Assembly (NCBI RefSeq): GCF_020010905.1
Contig: NZ_JAGJBY010000002.1
Location: 4,774,001-4,838,000 of the forward strand
Reading direction: 5' to 3'
From: Streptomyces acidiscabies
GTDB lineage: Bacteria; Actinomycetota; Actinomycetes; Streptomycetales; Streptomycetaceae
DNA length: 64,000 nucleotides
Shown here: in pieces, positions 16,881 through 24,923 of the stretch
How positions within the stretch are numbered: position 1 is the first letter of the stretch
How the letters are laid out: every line of letters starts with the position of its first letter
Notes under the pieces: model-generated
Seen by the model: the letters and a program-made list of their open reading frames with translations, nothing else
The model's database searches: none
What the model was told of the DNA's origin: nothing
Program-made: the position numbers and the translations under genes

Positions 16881-17839
16881 AGCGCTCAGGATGGGTGGGC
16901 AAGCCGGTCGTTCACGGCTTCTGTCCGGTCGGCGTAGTCCTCGACCAGGTCGCCGATGAGCGCGAGCAGAGCGTCGGCTCGGTGCCGGTCCTCCCGCTGG
17001 TTTCGCAGGTCCACGACGAGAAGTACGTGCTGCTGGTGCCGCTGATGAACGGCGGCGACGGCGGCGTACTCCTGAAGCGCGGTCTCGACGACCTGACCGC
17101 CGGCGCCGTCAAAGCCGTCTACACCCACGGCACGGCACTCGACGCCGACAGCCTCGCCGTCGACAAGCCGGTGCTGATGGCCTACAGCCAGTCCGGCGGC
17201 AACGCCTTCACCAGCGCCGGCAACAACCTCAGGGCGATCGGCGGTCTCGTCCTGTTCGAGACCGTCTACACGAACGAATACCCGCGCGACGCGAAGAACA
17301 GCAGGCTCCTGCTGGGCAAGGACGTCATCCCCAAGCTGCTCAAGGAGAACGTCAAGGTCGTCGTCATCGGCCGCTGGCGCGAGCGCCCGCGCTCCTTCCT
17401 GCCCGACGGCAAACTCTTGCGGGGAATCACGGTCTTCCCCGATGCCGCGAACTACTACCTGCTCGACTACCCGCTGCCTCCCGACGGCCGGCTGAGCTCG
17501 GCGCACCCCGTCGTCGTCCTGCGCTACTCACGCCTGGTGGACGGCAAGCACGACAAGGCCCTCGACCTGATCCTCGGATCGGAGGACCCCGCTCACCTCG
17601 ACGACCCCACGGCGCGGAGCGAAGCGGCGGTCGAGGCGTCGATCGCCGGGTACCGGAAGGCGGGACTCGGCGACGAGTCCATCGTGCGCCGGGTGTTCTC
17701 GATGGAGTACGTGCCGGAGAGAAGAGGCGCCTACTACCCGCACAACCTCATCCTCGCGGGGGGCCAGCACCTGGACACGAGGACGAGGACGTACCGGGGG
17801 TTCGTCCAGGAGGCGCTGAGAGTGTTCGGAGCACCATGA
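16865..17839 (+). CDS. Unrecognised protein, probably 5'-truncated
   Basis: The open frame is 324 codons, but the first ~50 residues read like noise and overlap a leftward fragment ending LLALIGDLVEDYADRTEAVN. Convincing coding begins near KYVLLVPLMNGGDGGVLLKRGLDD (about nt 17018). The protein has VLMAYSQSGGNAFTSAGNNLRA (reminiscent of a serine-nucleophile elbow, S-x-S-G), YYLLDYPLPPDGRLSSAHPVVVLRYSRLV, and a C-terminal helix ending at 17839. There is no signal peptide. I do not recognise the family. ATG 17045 is a possible start (264 residues), but the preceding strand KYVLLVPL suggests the real N-terminus was lost by recombination. Confidence 0.5.
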   Translation: MPRGGERSGWVGKPVVHGFCPVGVVLDQVADEREQSVGSVPVLPLVSQVHDEKYVLLVPLMNGGDGGVLLKRGLDDLTAGAVKAVYTHGTALDADSLAVDKPVLMAYSQSGGNAFTSAGNNLRAIGGLVLFETVYTNEYPRDAKNSRLLLGKDVIPKLLKENVKVVVIGRWRERPRSFLPDGKLLRGITVFPDAANYYLLDYPLPPDGRLSSAHPVVVLRYSRLVDGKHDKALDLILGSEDPAHLDDPTARSEAAVEASIAGYRKAGLGDESIVRRVFSMEYVPERRGAYYPHNLILAGGQHLDTRTRTYRGFVQEALRVFGAP

Positions 17840-17842
17840 CCG

Positions 17843-17871
17843 CCCCGACGATGCCGACGGCATTGCCGGGG
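17843..17871. terminator. Bidirectional hairpin between convergent genes
   Basis: CCCCGACGATGCC pairs with GGCATTGCCGGGG around a 3-nt loop with one mismatch. It lies between the unknown gene ending at 17839 and the leftward repeat-protein gene. Confidence 0.65.
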
Positions 17872-17881
17872 CGCCTGGGGC

Positions 17882-18299
17882 CTACAGGTACGGAAGGACG
17901 AAGTCGTACCCCGCGACGCTGTGCGCAGCGCCCGCCGGACAGCGGCCGTTGGTGGGGTAGCCGTAGAAGTAGAGCCCGTAACACTTGGGGCAGAAGCGCC
18001 AGTTGTGCTGCGTGTTCGGGGTCTGCGGGATGTCGTGCGGGAGGACGAAGTCGTACCCGGCCGCCGCGTGGGCCGCGCCGGCGGGGCAGCGGCCGTTGTC
18101 CGGGTAGCCCCAGAAGAACATGCCGAAGCACTTCGTGCAGAAGCGCCAGTTGTGCTGGGCGGTGGGGGTCTCCGGGATGTCGTGCGGGAGGTTGAAGTTG
18201 TAGCCGGCGGAGTCGTGGCCGCCGCCGGCCGGGCAGACGCCGTCGGTGGGGTAGCCGCGGAAGAACATGCCGAAGCACTTGGTGCAGAACCGCCAGTCG
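17882..18299 (-). repeat. Three tandem 147-nt coding repeats
   Basis: The DNA word CAGAAGCGCC/CAGAACCGCC recurs at 17991, 18138 and 18285, exactly 147 nt apart, and the flanking sequence is conserved in all copies. The first encoded copy (nearest 18299) is the most diverged; the last is truncated at the stop codon. Confidence 0.85.
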
Positions 18300-18466
18300 G
18301 CCTGGTTCGCGCGGACCGCCGCGTGCGCGGAGGGGGCGGTGGCCGCGATCGCCGCGGCGGCGCCGAGGCCGGCCGCCGCGAGGCCGAGTGCCTTGCCGAG
18401 CACGGTCCGGCGGGCCGGCTGGGAGTGCTGCTGCGGTGCGTCGTCGTGTCTTGCCGGTAAGCCCAT
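17882..18466 (-). CDS. Secreted protein with three 49-residue CxxC repeats
   Basis: 194 residues. A twin-arginine-like leader (ARRTVLGKALGLAAAG, cleavage near AHAA at ~50) is followed by three nearly identical repeats. Each repeat has W-R-F-C-x-K-C-[FY]-G-[ML]-[FY]-F-x-G-Y-P-x-[DN]-G-x-C-P-A-G-x-x-H-x-x-A-G-Y-x-F-x-L-P. The potential metal or disulfide residues are C61/C64/C78/H84, C110/C113/C127/H133 and C159/C162/C176/H182, an exact 49-residue period. Three Cys and one His per unit suggest a small zinc-ribbon-like or disulfide-stabilised module acting outside the cell. No enzymatic function is assignable. A promoter of its own is likely, since the next leftward gene is 132 nt away. Confidence 0.82.
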   Translation of the reverse strand: MGLPARHDDAPQQHSQPARRTVLGKALGLAAAGLGAAAAIAATAPSAHAAVRANQADWRFCTKCFGMFFRGYPTDGVCPAGGGHDSAGYNFNLPHDIPETPTAQHNWRFCTKCFGMFFWGYPDNGRCPAGAAHAAAGYDFVLPHDIPQTPNTQHNWRFCPKCYGLYFYGYPTNGRCPAGAAHSVAGYDFVLPYL

Positions 18467-18597
18467 GGGTGCACCCCTTCGTGAAGGGCCTTCTGGTGGA
18501 GCCCGAGTGGGCGTTCAGTGCGCCCAGTATTCGACCCATCACTTTGTGTGGTCAACGGGGTGTGGGTGCACGGCCGACGGGCCGGGTGCGCCCTGTA

Positions 18598-19464
18598 CTA
18601 CCCGGCGCGCAACGCGTGGGGAGTGACGCCGAGTTGGCGGCGCATCGTGCGCGTGAGGTGGCTCTGGTCGGTGAAACCGCAGGCGAGGGCGATGTCGGCG
18701 ATGGGGGAGGCGCTGGTGAGGAGCGCGGTACGGGCCTGTTCGAGGCGTTGCCGCAGGACGTACTGGTGGGGCGAGTGTCCGGTGGAGGCGCGGAAGGTGC
18801 GGGTGAAGTGGGAGGAGCTGACGCCGGCGATCCGGGCGAGAGTGTCGAGGCTGAGGGGTTCCGCGAGGTTGGCGTGGATGTAGTCGGTGACCTGGGCGAG
18901 CCTGCGCGGAGCGAGCCCTGGACCGGCGGGTCTGGCCGCGTTGCCGTGGGTGGAGGCGACCTTGATGACGTGCGCGGCGACCGCCTGGACCAGGGACTGG
19001 GCGTACAGCCCGTCGGCCGGTCCGCTGTGCTCGTACTCCTGGACCAGGCGCTCCACCATCATCGCGAGGAACGCGTCGCTGAGGTGGTAGGCGGGCGTGA
19101 TCTCCAGGGTGCCGCGCAGTCCGGCTTCGTCGGCGAGCTTCTCCAGCCAGACCGGGTCCAGGGAGACGAGCATCAGCTCGGCGTCCTCCTGCCAGCGGGG
19201 GCGTGCGGCCCAGCCCGCCGGGTTGATCAGGGACTGGCCCCGGTGGAAGCGCTCACGCCGGGCGAAGCCGTCGGCGGACCAGTCGAGGGTCGTCGAGGTG
19301 CCCGCGTGCACGACGAGGACGTGACTGTCCGGACCGGTGGGCGGCTGCGCGGCGGGGTGCTTCCCGGCCGCGAGTTCCCTGTCCCGCTCGACGACGGCGT
19401 GCGCGAGGCCCGTACCGCTGCCGGAGAGGTGCACGAGATGGGGCTTGATCAAGGAACCTGACAC
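18598..19464 (-). CDS. AraC family transcriptional regulator
   Basis: 288 residues from GTG 19464 with GGGAGC upstream; a longer frame to 19695 is atypical. The N-terminal half is a cupin-like effector domain (HVLVVHAGTSTTLDWSADGFARRERFHRGQSLINPAG). The C-terminal ~100 residues hold the two AraC helix-turn-helices (LSLDTLARIAGVSSSHFTRTFRASTGHSPHQYVLRQR and PIADIALACGFTDQSHLTRTMRRQLGVTP). It is transcribed divergently from the SDR gene, 148 nt apart. Local control of that SDR gene is the likely role. Confidence 0.92.
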   Translation of the reverse strand: MSGSLIKPHLVHLSGSGTGLAHAVVERDRELAAGKHPAAQPPTGPDSHVLVVHAGTSTTLDWSADGFARRERFHRGQSLINPAGWAARPRWQEDAELMLVSLDPVWLEKLADEAGLRGTLEITPAYHLSDAFLAMMVERLVQEYEHSGPADGLYAQSLVQAVAAHVIKVASTHGNAARPAGPGLAPRRLAQVTDYIHANLAEPLSLDTLARIAGVSSSHFTRTFRASTGHSPHQYVLRQRLEQARTALLTSASPIADIALACGFTDQSHLTRTMRRQLGVTPHALRAG

Positions 19465-19612
19465 GCTCCCATTCTGGCCTCGGGGCCGTCGTGATCGCAC
19501 ACTCCGGCTCGTGATGCGTTTGTCCAAGGACCGCGTGATCGTGCAAGAGGCGACGCGGGGCGCCGGGCGATGGTGGTCGTCGTACCGGCACCATCGCGAA
19601 GGCGGGATCCCC

Positions 19613-20371
19613 ATGAGCGTGAACCACTCCCTGTCCGGCAGGACCGTCCTGGTCGGCGCGGGCGCGAAGAACCTCGGCGGCCTGATCAGCACCACGGTCG
19701 CGACGCAGGGCGCGAACGTCGTCGTCCACTACCACTCCGACGCGACCGCGCCCGACGCCCGCCGGACCCTGAAGGCGATCGAGGAGGCGGGCGGGAAGGG
19801 GTTCCTGGTCCAGGGCGACCTGTCCCAAGTGGCCGACGTCGAGCGGCTGTTCACCACCGCCAAGGACCACTTCGGCGGGATCGACGTCGCGGTCAACACG
19901 GCCGGTATGGTCCTGCGCAAGCCGATCGTGGAGACCACGGAGGAGGAGTACGACCGGATGTTCGCGGTCAACTCCAAGGCCGCGTACTTCTTCCTCCGCG
20001 AGGCCGGACGCCACCTGAACGACGGCGGCAGGATCGTCACCGTCCTGACCTCGCTGCTGGCCGCGTTCACGGACGGCTACTCGACGTACGCGGGTGCCAA
20101 GGCCCCCGTCGAGCACTTCACCCGCGCCGCCGCGAAGGAGTTCGCCGTACGCGGGATCTCCGTCAACAGCGTTGCGCCCGGCCCGATGGACACCCCGTTC
20201 TTCTACGCCCAGGAGACCCCCGAGCGCGTCGCGTTCCTCAAGTCACAGGGGCTGGGCGGACGGCTCACGGAGGTCGAGGACATCGTGCCGTTGGTCGTGT
20301 TCCTCGCCACGGAGGGCGGCTGGATCAGCGGGCAGACCATCTTCGCGAACGGCGGCTTCACGACCCGCTGA
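19613..20371 (+). CDS. SDR family oxidoreductase (3-oxoacyl-ACP reductase-like)
   Basis: 252 residues from ATG 19613. It has a Rossmann entry VLVGAGAKNLGGLISTT (a slightly unusual G-x-x-x-N-x-G variant), VNTAGMV for the N-A-G motif, an active-site Ser in VLTSLLAAF and Y-x-x-x-K in STYAGAKAPVEHF. The C-terminal FLATEGGWISGQTIFANGGFTTR is typical of the family. Known activity: NAD(P)-dependent alcohol/ketone interconversion; the substrate is not readable. Transcribed divergently from the AraC regulator and followed by a hairpin. Confidence 0.93.
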   Translation: MSVNHSLSGRTVLVGAGAKNLGGLISTTVATQGANVVVHYHSDATAPDARRTLKAIEEAGGKGFLVQGDLSQVADVERLFTTAKDHFGGIDVAVNTAGMVLRKPIVETTEEEYDRMFAVNSKAAYFFLREAGRHLNDGGRIVTVLTSLLAAFTDGYSTYAGAKAPVEHFTRAAAKEFAVRGISVNSVAPGPMDTPFFYAQETPERVAFLKSQGLGGRLTEVEDIVPLVVFLATEGGWISGQTIFANGGFTTR

Positions 20372-20434
20372 CCATGACCCCGGCCGCGACCCCACTCCCC
20401 ATGGAGCCGCGGACCGGGTTGCCTCGACCGACTG

Positions 20435-20458
20435 TGCCGGGTGCGGGAGTACCCGGCA
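20435..20458. terminator. Hairpin after the SDR gene
   Basis: Perfect 8-bp arms TGCCGGGT / ACCCGGCA with an 8-nt loop, between the SDR gene and the convergent STAS gene. Confidence 0.6.
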
Positions 20459-20546
20459 GCGGGAGGCGCACGGTCGACCGGGGTCCAGGGCCGCGTGGTG
20501 AGCGTAGTTGTGCCGTGGCGGCGGGGACAGGGCGGTTTCAGGTCGG

Positions 20547-20912
20547 TCAGGCCGCCGCCTGGGGAGGCACCGGTGCGGGCAGCCGGTCCAGGATGTCGAA
20601 GTCCAGGTGCAGCCAGGGAAAGGTGAGCAGCCGCAGGAGTACCGGGTTCGTACAGATCAAGCGCAGGTGTCCGCCGTGCCGAGCGGCGCGGGAGCGGGCG
20701 CGTTCGAGGAGCCGTACGCCGGTGCCGTCCATGAAGTCGACGGCGCGCAGGTCGACCAAGAGGTTGACGTTGTCGGCGTGGTTGATCGTGTCGAGGCGAT
20801 GGTTGATGCCTGGGGCCGTCTGGATGTCGATTTCGCCGCACAGGACGACCAAAGTGCAGTCTCCGTGCGTACGGATGTCCTTGACGCAGATCACTGCGGG
20901 GAGCGGAAACAC
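20547..20912 (-). CDS. STAS domain protein (anti-sigma factor antagonist-like)
   Basis: About 121 residues from GTG 20912, preceded by AAGAGG; an in-frame GTG at 20978 would add 22 residues. The STAS fold is clear: TLVVLCGEIDIQTAPGINHRL, NLLVDLRAVDFMDGTGVRLLERARSRA, HLRLICTNPVLLRLLTF. In SpoIIAA/RsbV the phosphorylated Ser sits in D-x-S-[ST]-G. Here the motif is DGTG, so that Ser is Gly and only Thr remains as an acceptor. Known role of the family: binds anti-sigma kinases to release sigma factors. Neighbouring GAF-ANTAR genes run in the same direction. Confidence 0.85.
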   Translation of the reverse strand: MFPLPAVICVKDIRTHGDCTLVVLCGEIDIQTAPGINHRLDTINHADNVNLLVDLRAVDFMDGTGVRLLERARSRAARHGGHLRLICTNPVLLRLLTFPWLHLDFDILDRLPAPVPPQAAA

Positions 20913-21049
20913 CGCGACCCTCTTCTCCGGGTGTGGATGTCCATCGGGACTGGTCACCAACGGGGTCCGGGTCGGCACTTCAGGTTAGGAGAGATGGCCT
21001 GTCCACCGGCCGGTCGTGCCGAAAGGCTGCGGAGACGTCGGCTCGTCTG

Positions 21050-21778
21050 CTAGGTGACGGAGTCAGGGGTGCTCTCTCCGTTATCCTCCAGGCGTACGCG
21101 GCGGGCCAGTACGTCCCGGGCGACGTCCAGGAGCGGTCGGTCGTGGCTGAAGGCGTAACCGCGCAGCCGGATCAGGGCGTGGTCGCAGTCGGTGTCCAGC
21201 GCGTCGGCGAGCATGCCGGTGGCCTGGTGCACCTCGGCGAAGTGGAGACCGGGGTCGTCGAGGAGCGGAGCGTGCGGCAGGTCGACGTGGACGGCGGTGG
21301 TGATGGCGATCTGGGCGAGGGTGTCGGCCAGGCCGAAGGCGTCGGTGAGCTGGTCGGTGGTCATCGGGCCGGGCCGGGTCCGGTGACCGGTGAGCGCGCC
21401 GAGCGCGATGATCCCGATGCGCAGGGGGAAGGAGAACACCGCGCGTACGCCCAGCGCCTCGATCGCGCCGGGCAGGGCCGGCCAGCGGACGGTGGCGAAC
21501 GCGGCGTCGTCGGCCACGTCGGGCAGCAGTATCAGGGCGCCGTGGCGGGCGGCGTCCAGGCTGGGGCCCTGGCCCTGGACCTGCTGGAGATCCTCCAGCG
21601 CGAGAGTGAACTCACCGAAGGACTGCACCAGTTCGGTCCGGTCGCCGGCGGCGAGGAGCAGGCCGAGGCCGTCCAGGCCCAGCATGTCGGCGCAGGCCGC
21701 GAGGGGCAGCGGTGCCAGGCCGGGGCCGGTGTGTGAGCTGAGGGCGCGCAGGTAGTCGGCCATCATCGGATGGGTCAC
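21050..21778 (-). CDS. GAF and ANTAR domain protein
   Basis: 242 residues from GTG 21778, with GAGGAAGGGG upstream; the longer frame to 21976 reads through unrelated sequence. Residues ~15-160 are a GAF-like sensory domain (MLGLDGLGLLLAAGDRTELV, ALGVRAVFSFPLRIGIIALGALTGHR). The last ~60 residues form an ANTAR RNA-binding module (FAEVHQATGMLADALDTDCD, HALIRLRGYAFSHDRPLLDVARDVLARR). Known of ANTAR: binds dual-hexaloop RNA to prevent termination. It lies immediately downstream of another GAF-ANTAR gene (62-nt gap). Confidence 0.87.
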   Translation of the reverse strand: MTHPMMADYLRALSSHTGPGLAPLPLAACADMLGLDGLGLLLAAGDRTELVQSFGEFTLALEDLQQVQGQGPSLDAARHGALILLPDVADDAAFATVRWPALPGAIEALGVRAVFSFPLRIGIIALGALTGHRTRPGPMTTDQLTDAFGLADTLAQIAITTAVHVDLPHAPLLDDPGLHFAEVHQATGMLADALDTDCDHALIRLRGYAFSHDRPLLDVARDVLARRVRLEDNGESTPDSVT

Positions 21779-21839
21779 CGCGACCGCCCCTTCCTCAACG
21801 CCGCACAGCGCGGACGACGACCGACCGAGAGGTCGGTCC

Positions 21840-22583
21840 TCACCGATCACGTCGCGGGAGGAGAGACGCGTCGGCCGTGCCCTGGAGGACCTGGCGGGCG
21901 ATCTCGGTGAGCCGTGTCTGGTGATCGCGTGCGTAGCGGCGCATGAGGGTGAACGCCTCCTCGACACCGGTGCCACGGCGGTTGGCCAGATACCCCTTGG
22001 CCTGCTCGATGATGACCCGGCTGTCCAGAGCGGCCTGCAGTTGCGCCGTCACGGTCATCTGCTCACTCACCGCCCGCTGTTGAAGCACACCGATGGTCGC
22101 AGTGTCGGCCAGCGCCTGACCGAGCCGCAACTGGGACTCGTCCAGTGGACCCGGGCGGTCCCGGAAGAGGTTGAGGGCCCCGATCACCTGGTCGTGCAGC
22201 CGCAGGGGAGCCGCCACGACCGAGGTGAAGCCGGCTTCCACGGCCCGTGGCGCGAACCGGGGCCACCGTACTCTCGCCGACTCGGTCCCCAGCGGTACGT
22301 CGGGGATCCGCTGCTTGGTCCGGAAGCAGTCGCGGCAGGGGCCCTCGTCCCACTCGATGCTGGCCAGTTCCAGCTCTCGGGTGCGCTCGTCCGAGGCCGC
22401 GGCGTCCACCAGCCGGCCCCCTGGGGTGGCCAGCAAGACTCCGGCCGCCGCGACATCCAGCAGGTTCACACAGTGTTCGGCCAGCGAATGGAGGAAGTTG
22501 ATGACGTCGAAGTCCTGCACCAACGTGTCGGCGAGGTCGACGAACGCCGCCGCCAACTGCTCCTCGCGCGGCAGTTCAGCCAT
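21840..22583 (-). CDS. GAF and ANTAR domain protein
   Basis: 247 residues from ATG 22583 with a strong GGAGGTGAG ribosome binding site. The GAF domain spans ~15-165 (FLHSLAEHCVNLLDVAAAGVLLATPGGRLVDAAASDE, GPCRDCFRTKQRIPDVPL, APLRLHDQVIGALNLFRDRPG). ANTAR follows (LQAALDSRVIIEQAKGYLANRRGTGVEEAFTLMRRYARDHQTRLTEIARQVL). The Cys pair in GPCRDC is common in Streptomyces GAF-ANTAR proteins. First gene of a likely leftward unit that includes the second GAF-ANTAR gene. Confidence 0.9.
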   Translation of the reverse strand: MAELPREEQLAAAFVDLADTLVQDFDVINFLHSLAEHCVNLLDVAAAGVLLATPGGRLVDAAASDERTRELELASIEWDEGPCRDCFRTKQRIPDVPLGTESARVRWPRFAPRAVEAGFTSVVAAPLRLHDQVIGALNLFRDRPGPLDESQLRLGQALADTATIGVLQQRAVSEQMTVTAQLQAALDSRVIIEQAKGYLANRRGTGVEEAFTLMRRYARDHQTRLTEIARQVLQGTADASLLPRRDR

Positions 22584-22753
22584 GCCCCACTCACCTCCGG
22601 CAGTGATCCGGGGGCAACCTTCCCACAAGCTGCTGCCTCCTGCTGCCACCCATCCTCGTCCGCTCGGGGCGCCTTGGCCAGGCCACCTGGTGCTGGGTTC
22701 CTGAAGCCGACAAGGTTTGCGGGGTTGGGTACGGTCGGGGTCATCAGAGGGGG

Positions 22754-23590
22754 GTGGCTTTTGTGTGCCGATGGCGTCGTGCGTGGTCGGCGGCCGTCGT
22801 GGTGCTGGTGTCGGGTATCGGTGGGGTCGGGTGTCAGGACGCTGGGGGCGGGCAGGGTTCGGTATTCGTGGCTCGGTACGAGGAGCCGGTGGGCGCCGAC
22901 CGGGGGGATGCCGCGTTCCTGCGGGGGCTGGTCGAGGAGGCCGCTGCGGCGGTTGCCGGCTTGGTGAAGGTGGAGGTGGAGCGGCCGGTGGACGTCGTCG
23001 TGCGGTCCTGTGGCGGGGAGGGGGCCTCCTACGATCCGGAGACCCGGACGGTGGAGCTGTGCTACGAGGAAGCCTCCGAGACACGGGAGCTGTTCCGGCA
23101 GGCCGGGCGTGCACGGTCCGGCGATGAGGTCGAGGCGGTGCTCCTGGAGACGGTCTTCCACGAGACCGCGCACGCCCTTGTCGACGTACTGGATCTGCGG
23201 GTGACCGGCCGGGAGGAGGACTTCGCGGACCGGTTCGCGGCACTGATGCTGCTGGACAAGGGGGTCGTCGGCGAGCGGCAGTTGCTTGCGGCGGCGGAGG
23301 CGTGGCGGCTGTGGGCGGAGACGGCCGAGGACGTCGACGACAGAGGCGAGGACGAGCACTCCTTGGACCGTGAGCGGTTCGTCGACGAACTCTGCTGGGT
23401 CTACGGTTCCGCTCCTGGACGTCACCAGGACCTTGTCGGCCCGGACACTCTTCCCGCCGGCCGTGCGGAAGGCTGCGGCCGGGAATGGGCCGCCGTCCGC
23501 GACGCCTGGCTGACGGCACTGGGGGCGTCGGGCGAGGACTGGCGGAGTGGAGCAAGTCGTGGCAAAACACCCACGGACAAAAACTACTGA
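22754..23590 (+). CDS. DUF4344-like HExxH metallopeptidase lipoprotein
   Basis: 278 residues from GTG 22754, with a GAGG-rich ribosome binding site. The leader ends VLVSGIGGVGC, a lipobox, predicting a lipoprotein. The middle has SYDPETRTVELCYEEASETRELF and the zinc-binding HETAH in LLETVFHETAHALVDVLDL, followed by EEDFADRFAALMLL with a candidate third ligand. Known of the family: putative metallopeptidases with unproven substrates. Two internal cysteine pairs (SCGG/ELCYEE and ELCWVYG/AEGCGREW) may form disulfides. It stands alone upstream of an FHA-like gene on the same strand. Confidence 0.78.
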   Translation: MAFVCRWRRAWSAAVVVLVSGIGGVGCQDAGGGQGSVFVARYEEPVGADRGDAAFLRGLVEEAAAAVAGLVKVEVERPVDVVVRSCGGEGASYDPETRTVELCYEEASETRELFRQAGRARSGDEVEAVLLETVFHETAHALVDVLDLRVTGREEDFADRFAALMLLDKGVVGERQLLAAAEAWRLWAETAEDVDDRGEDEHSLDRERFVDELCWVYGSAPGRHQDLVGPDTLPAGRAEGCGREWAAVRDAWLTALGASGEDWRSGASRGKTPTDKNY

Positions 23591-23676
23591 GGCGTCGGGA
23601 GCGCAGCGCGGGAACCAATGGCCGCGGTGTGCGTCCTCATGGGTGAGGCAGACGGTGTGTTCGGGGGAGATCTGGC

Positions 23677-24477
23677 GTGGAGACGATCATTGTGCAGCCG
23701 CTGGGGCGGGCGCGGGCTGGTGCGGGTGGTGTGGGGGTGGCGGGGTTGTTGAGGCTGGCGCCGGGGGAGGTGGCGGAGTTCGGGCGGGGGACGCCCGACG
23801 GGGAGGGTGTGTCGATCGTCCTGCCCGATCCGGGTATCTCCCGGCGGGCCGGGTTGCTGGAGGCGGCGGGGGACTACTGGCGGCTGTCCAACTTCAGTGC
23901 GGGTACGGCGTACCTGGTCGAGAACCTGGAGGGCGCCGGGGAGTACATGTCGGTGGGGCCGGGGAGGCTGTCCGCGCCGGTGCCGTTCGAGTTCTCGCGG
24001 GTGGTGCTGCCGGGGGTGCGGGGGACTGAGGGGTTCAAGGTGTTCGCTCCGCGTCCGGCGTACCGGGAGGAGCGGATGGTTCCCGGGGCGGGGGAGCGGA
24101 CCGTGCACCCGTACGCGCTCGACACGGCCGCGAAGTACTTCCTCGTCCTCGTCGCCCTGTGTGAACCGCGCCTGCGCGACCCCTCGGACAGCACCCTGCC
24201 CAGTGCCGGGGACATCGCGGAACGCCTGCGTGGTCTGCCGGACTGCGAGGACCTGACCCGGTCCGCGGTGAACTACCACATCGACTACCTGGCCTGCCGC
24301 AAACTCCGCCTGGACCTCGCCGACACCCCGGACATGCCGGCCCGCACGGGGGCCAAACGCGCCGCCCTGGTCTCCGTGGCCCTGCGCTTCGGCCTCGTAC
24401 GCGAGGAACACCTCGCCCTGCTGCCCTCCCGCAAGAATTGGGGCTCCGGGACGACCTGGCTGCGGGTGGCGCCGTAG
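23677..24477 (+). CDS. FHA-like domain protein with C-terminal winged helix
   Basis: 266 residues. Residues ~30-115 read as an FHA-type phosphothreonine-binding fold: LAPGEVAEFGRGTPDGEGVSIVLPDPGISRRAGLLEAAGDYWRLSNFS, with the G-R and S-R-R positions of the loop. The C-terminal half (LDTAAKYFLVLVALCEPRLRD, AERLRGLPDCEDLTRSAVNYHIDYLACRKL) resembles a winged-helix DNA-binding domain. In Streptomyces such proteins accompany Ser/Thr kinases; no kinase lies nearby. Role as a phosphorylation-dependent regulator is inferred. Confidence 0.75.
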   Translation: METIIVQPLGRARAGAGGVGVAGLLRLAPGEVAEFGRGTPDGEGVSIVLPDPGISRRAGLLEAAGDYWRLSNFSAGTAYLVENLEGAGEYMSVGPGRLSAPVPFEFSRVVLPGVRGTEGFKVFAPRPAYREERMVPGAGERTVHPYALDTAAKYFLVLVALCEPRLRDPSDSTLPSAGDIAERLRGLPDCEDLTRSAVNYHIDYLACRKLRLDLADTPDMPARTGAKRAALVSVALRFGLVREEHLALLPSRKNWGSGTTWLRVAP

Positions 24478-24640
24478 CGGGCGAGCGCCTTCTCGAAACT
24501 GGCGTACGACTGTCGTCGGCGTGGAGGAAGCGGCCCTCCTCGCCGGGAGAGCTGTCCGGAGACGTAGATCGTGTCGCCGGCCTGGGCGAACCCGACCTCT
24601 CCTCGCCGCAGACGCCGTGGCGGTGGGAATCGACGGCGGT
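24462..24640 (-). pseudogene. RidA (YjgF) family remnant
   Basis: Read leftward, EVGFAQAGDTIYVSGQLS continues after a frame change as PGEEGRFLHADD, and then after another as SYASFEKALARYGATRSQ. Joined, this is the core of a RidA-family protein. Two indels break it, and its end overlaps the 3' end of the FHA-like gene, so it is non-functional. Confidence 0.6.
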
Positions 24641-24923
24641 TCGGGAGGGGCAGGAGGCCAGGTGGACGCGAGGCGGGTGACGGCGTCGGCGACGGGGGCG
24701 TCGCCGGAGGCGAACTCGTCGCCGCACCACGAGCCCGCGACACCGGCACCGCCCTCGACCCCTTCGCCGCGCACCGCCGCCACGCCGCCGACGCGGTCGC
24801 CGGAACCACGGCCTGCTCCCCACCCCCGCACGGTGCCCCCCGCACACCGCCCGATCCCGCTCCCGCGCGCCGCCCGACCCCGCACGGTGCCCCACCCCAC
24901 GCAGCGCCCCACAAGCCCCGCGA
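24641..24923. other. C-rich intergenic stretch
   Basis: About 280 nt between the RidA remnant and the end of the enolase-family gene. The plus strand is strongly C-rich, with repeated CCGCACGGTGCCCC-type words (near 24822 and 24879). A rightward fragment GELVAAPRARDTGTALDPFA looks coding-like, but no gene is supportable. Confidence 0.4.

Noticed and set aside
17882..18299. Tandem repeat considered as CRISPR or satellite
   Set aside because: The 147-nt units are coding, in frame and protein-conserved, with no short repeat-spacer pattern.
24641..24923. Rightward frame over the C-rich stretch as a gene
   Set aside because: No start with a ribosome binding site, Pro/His-rich composition and overlap with remnants; only a short coding-like fragment.
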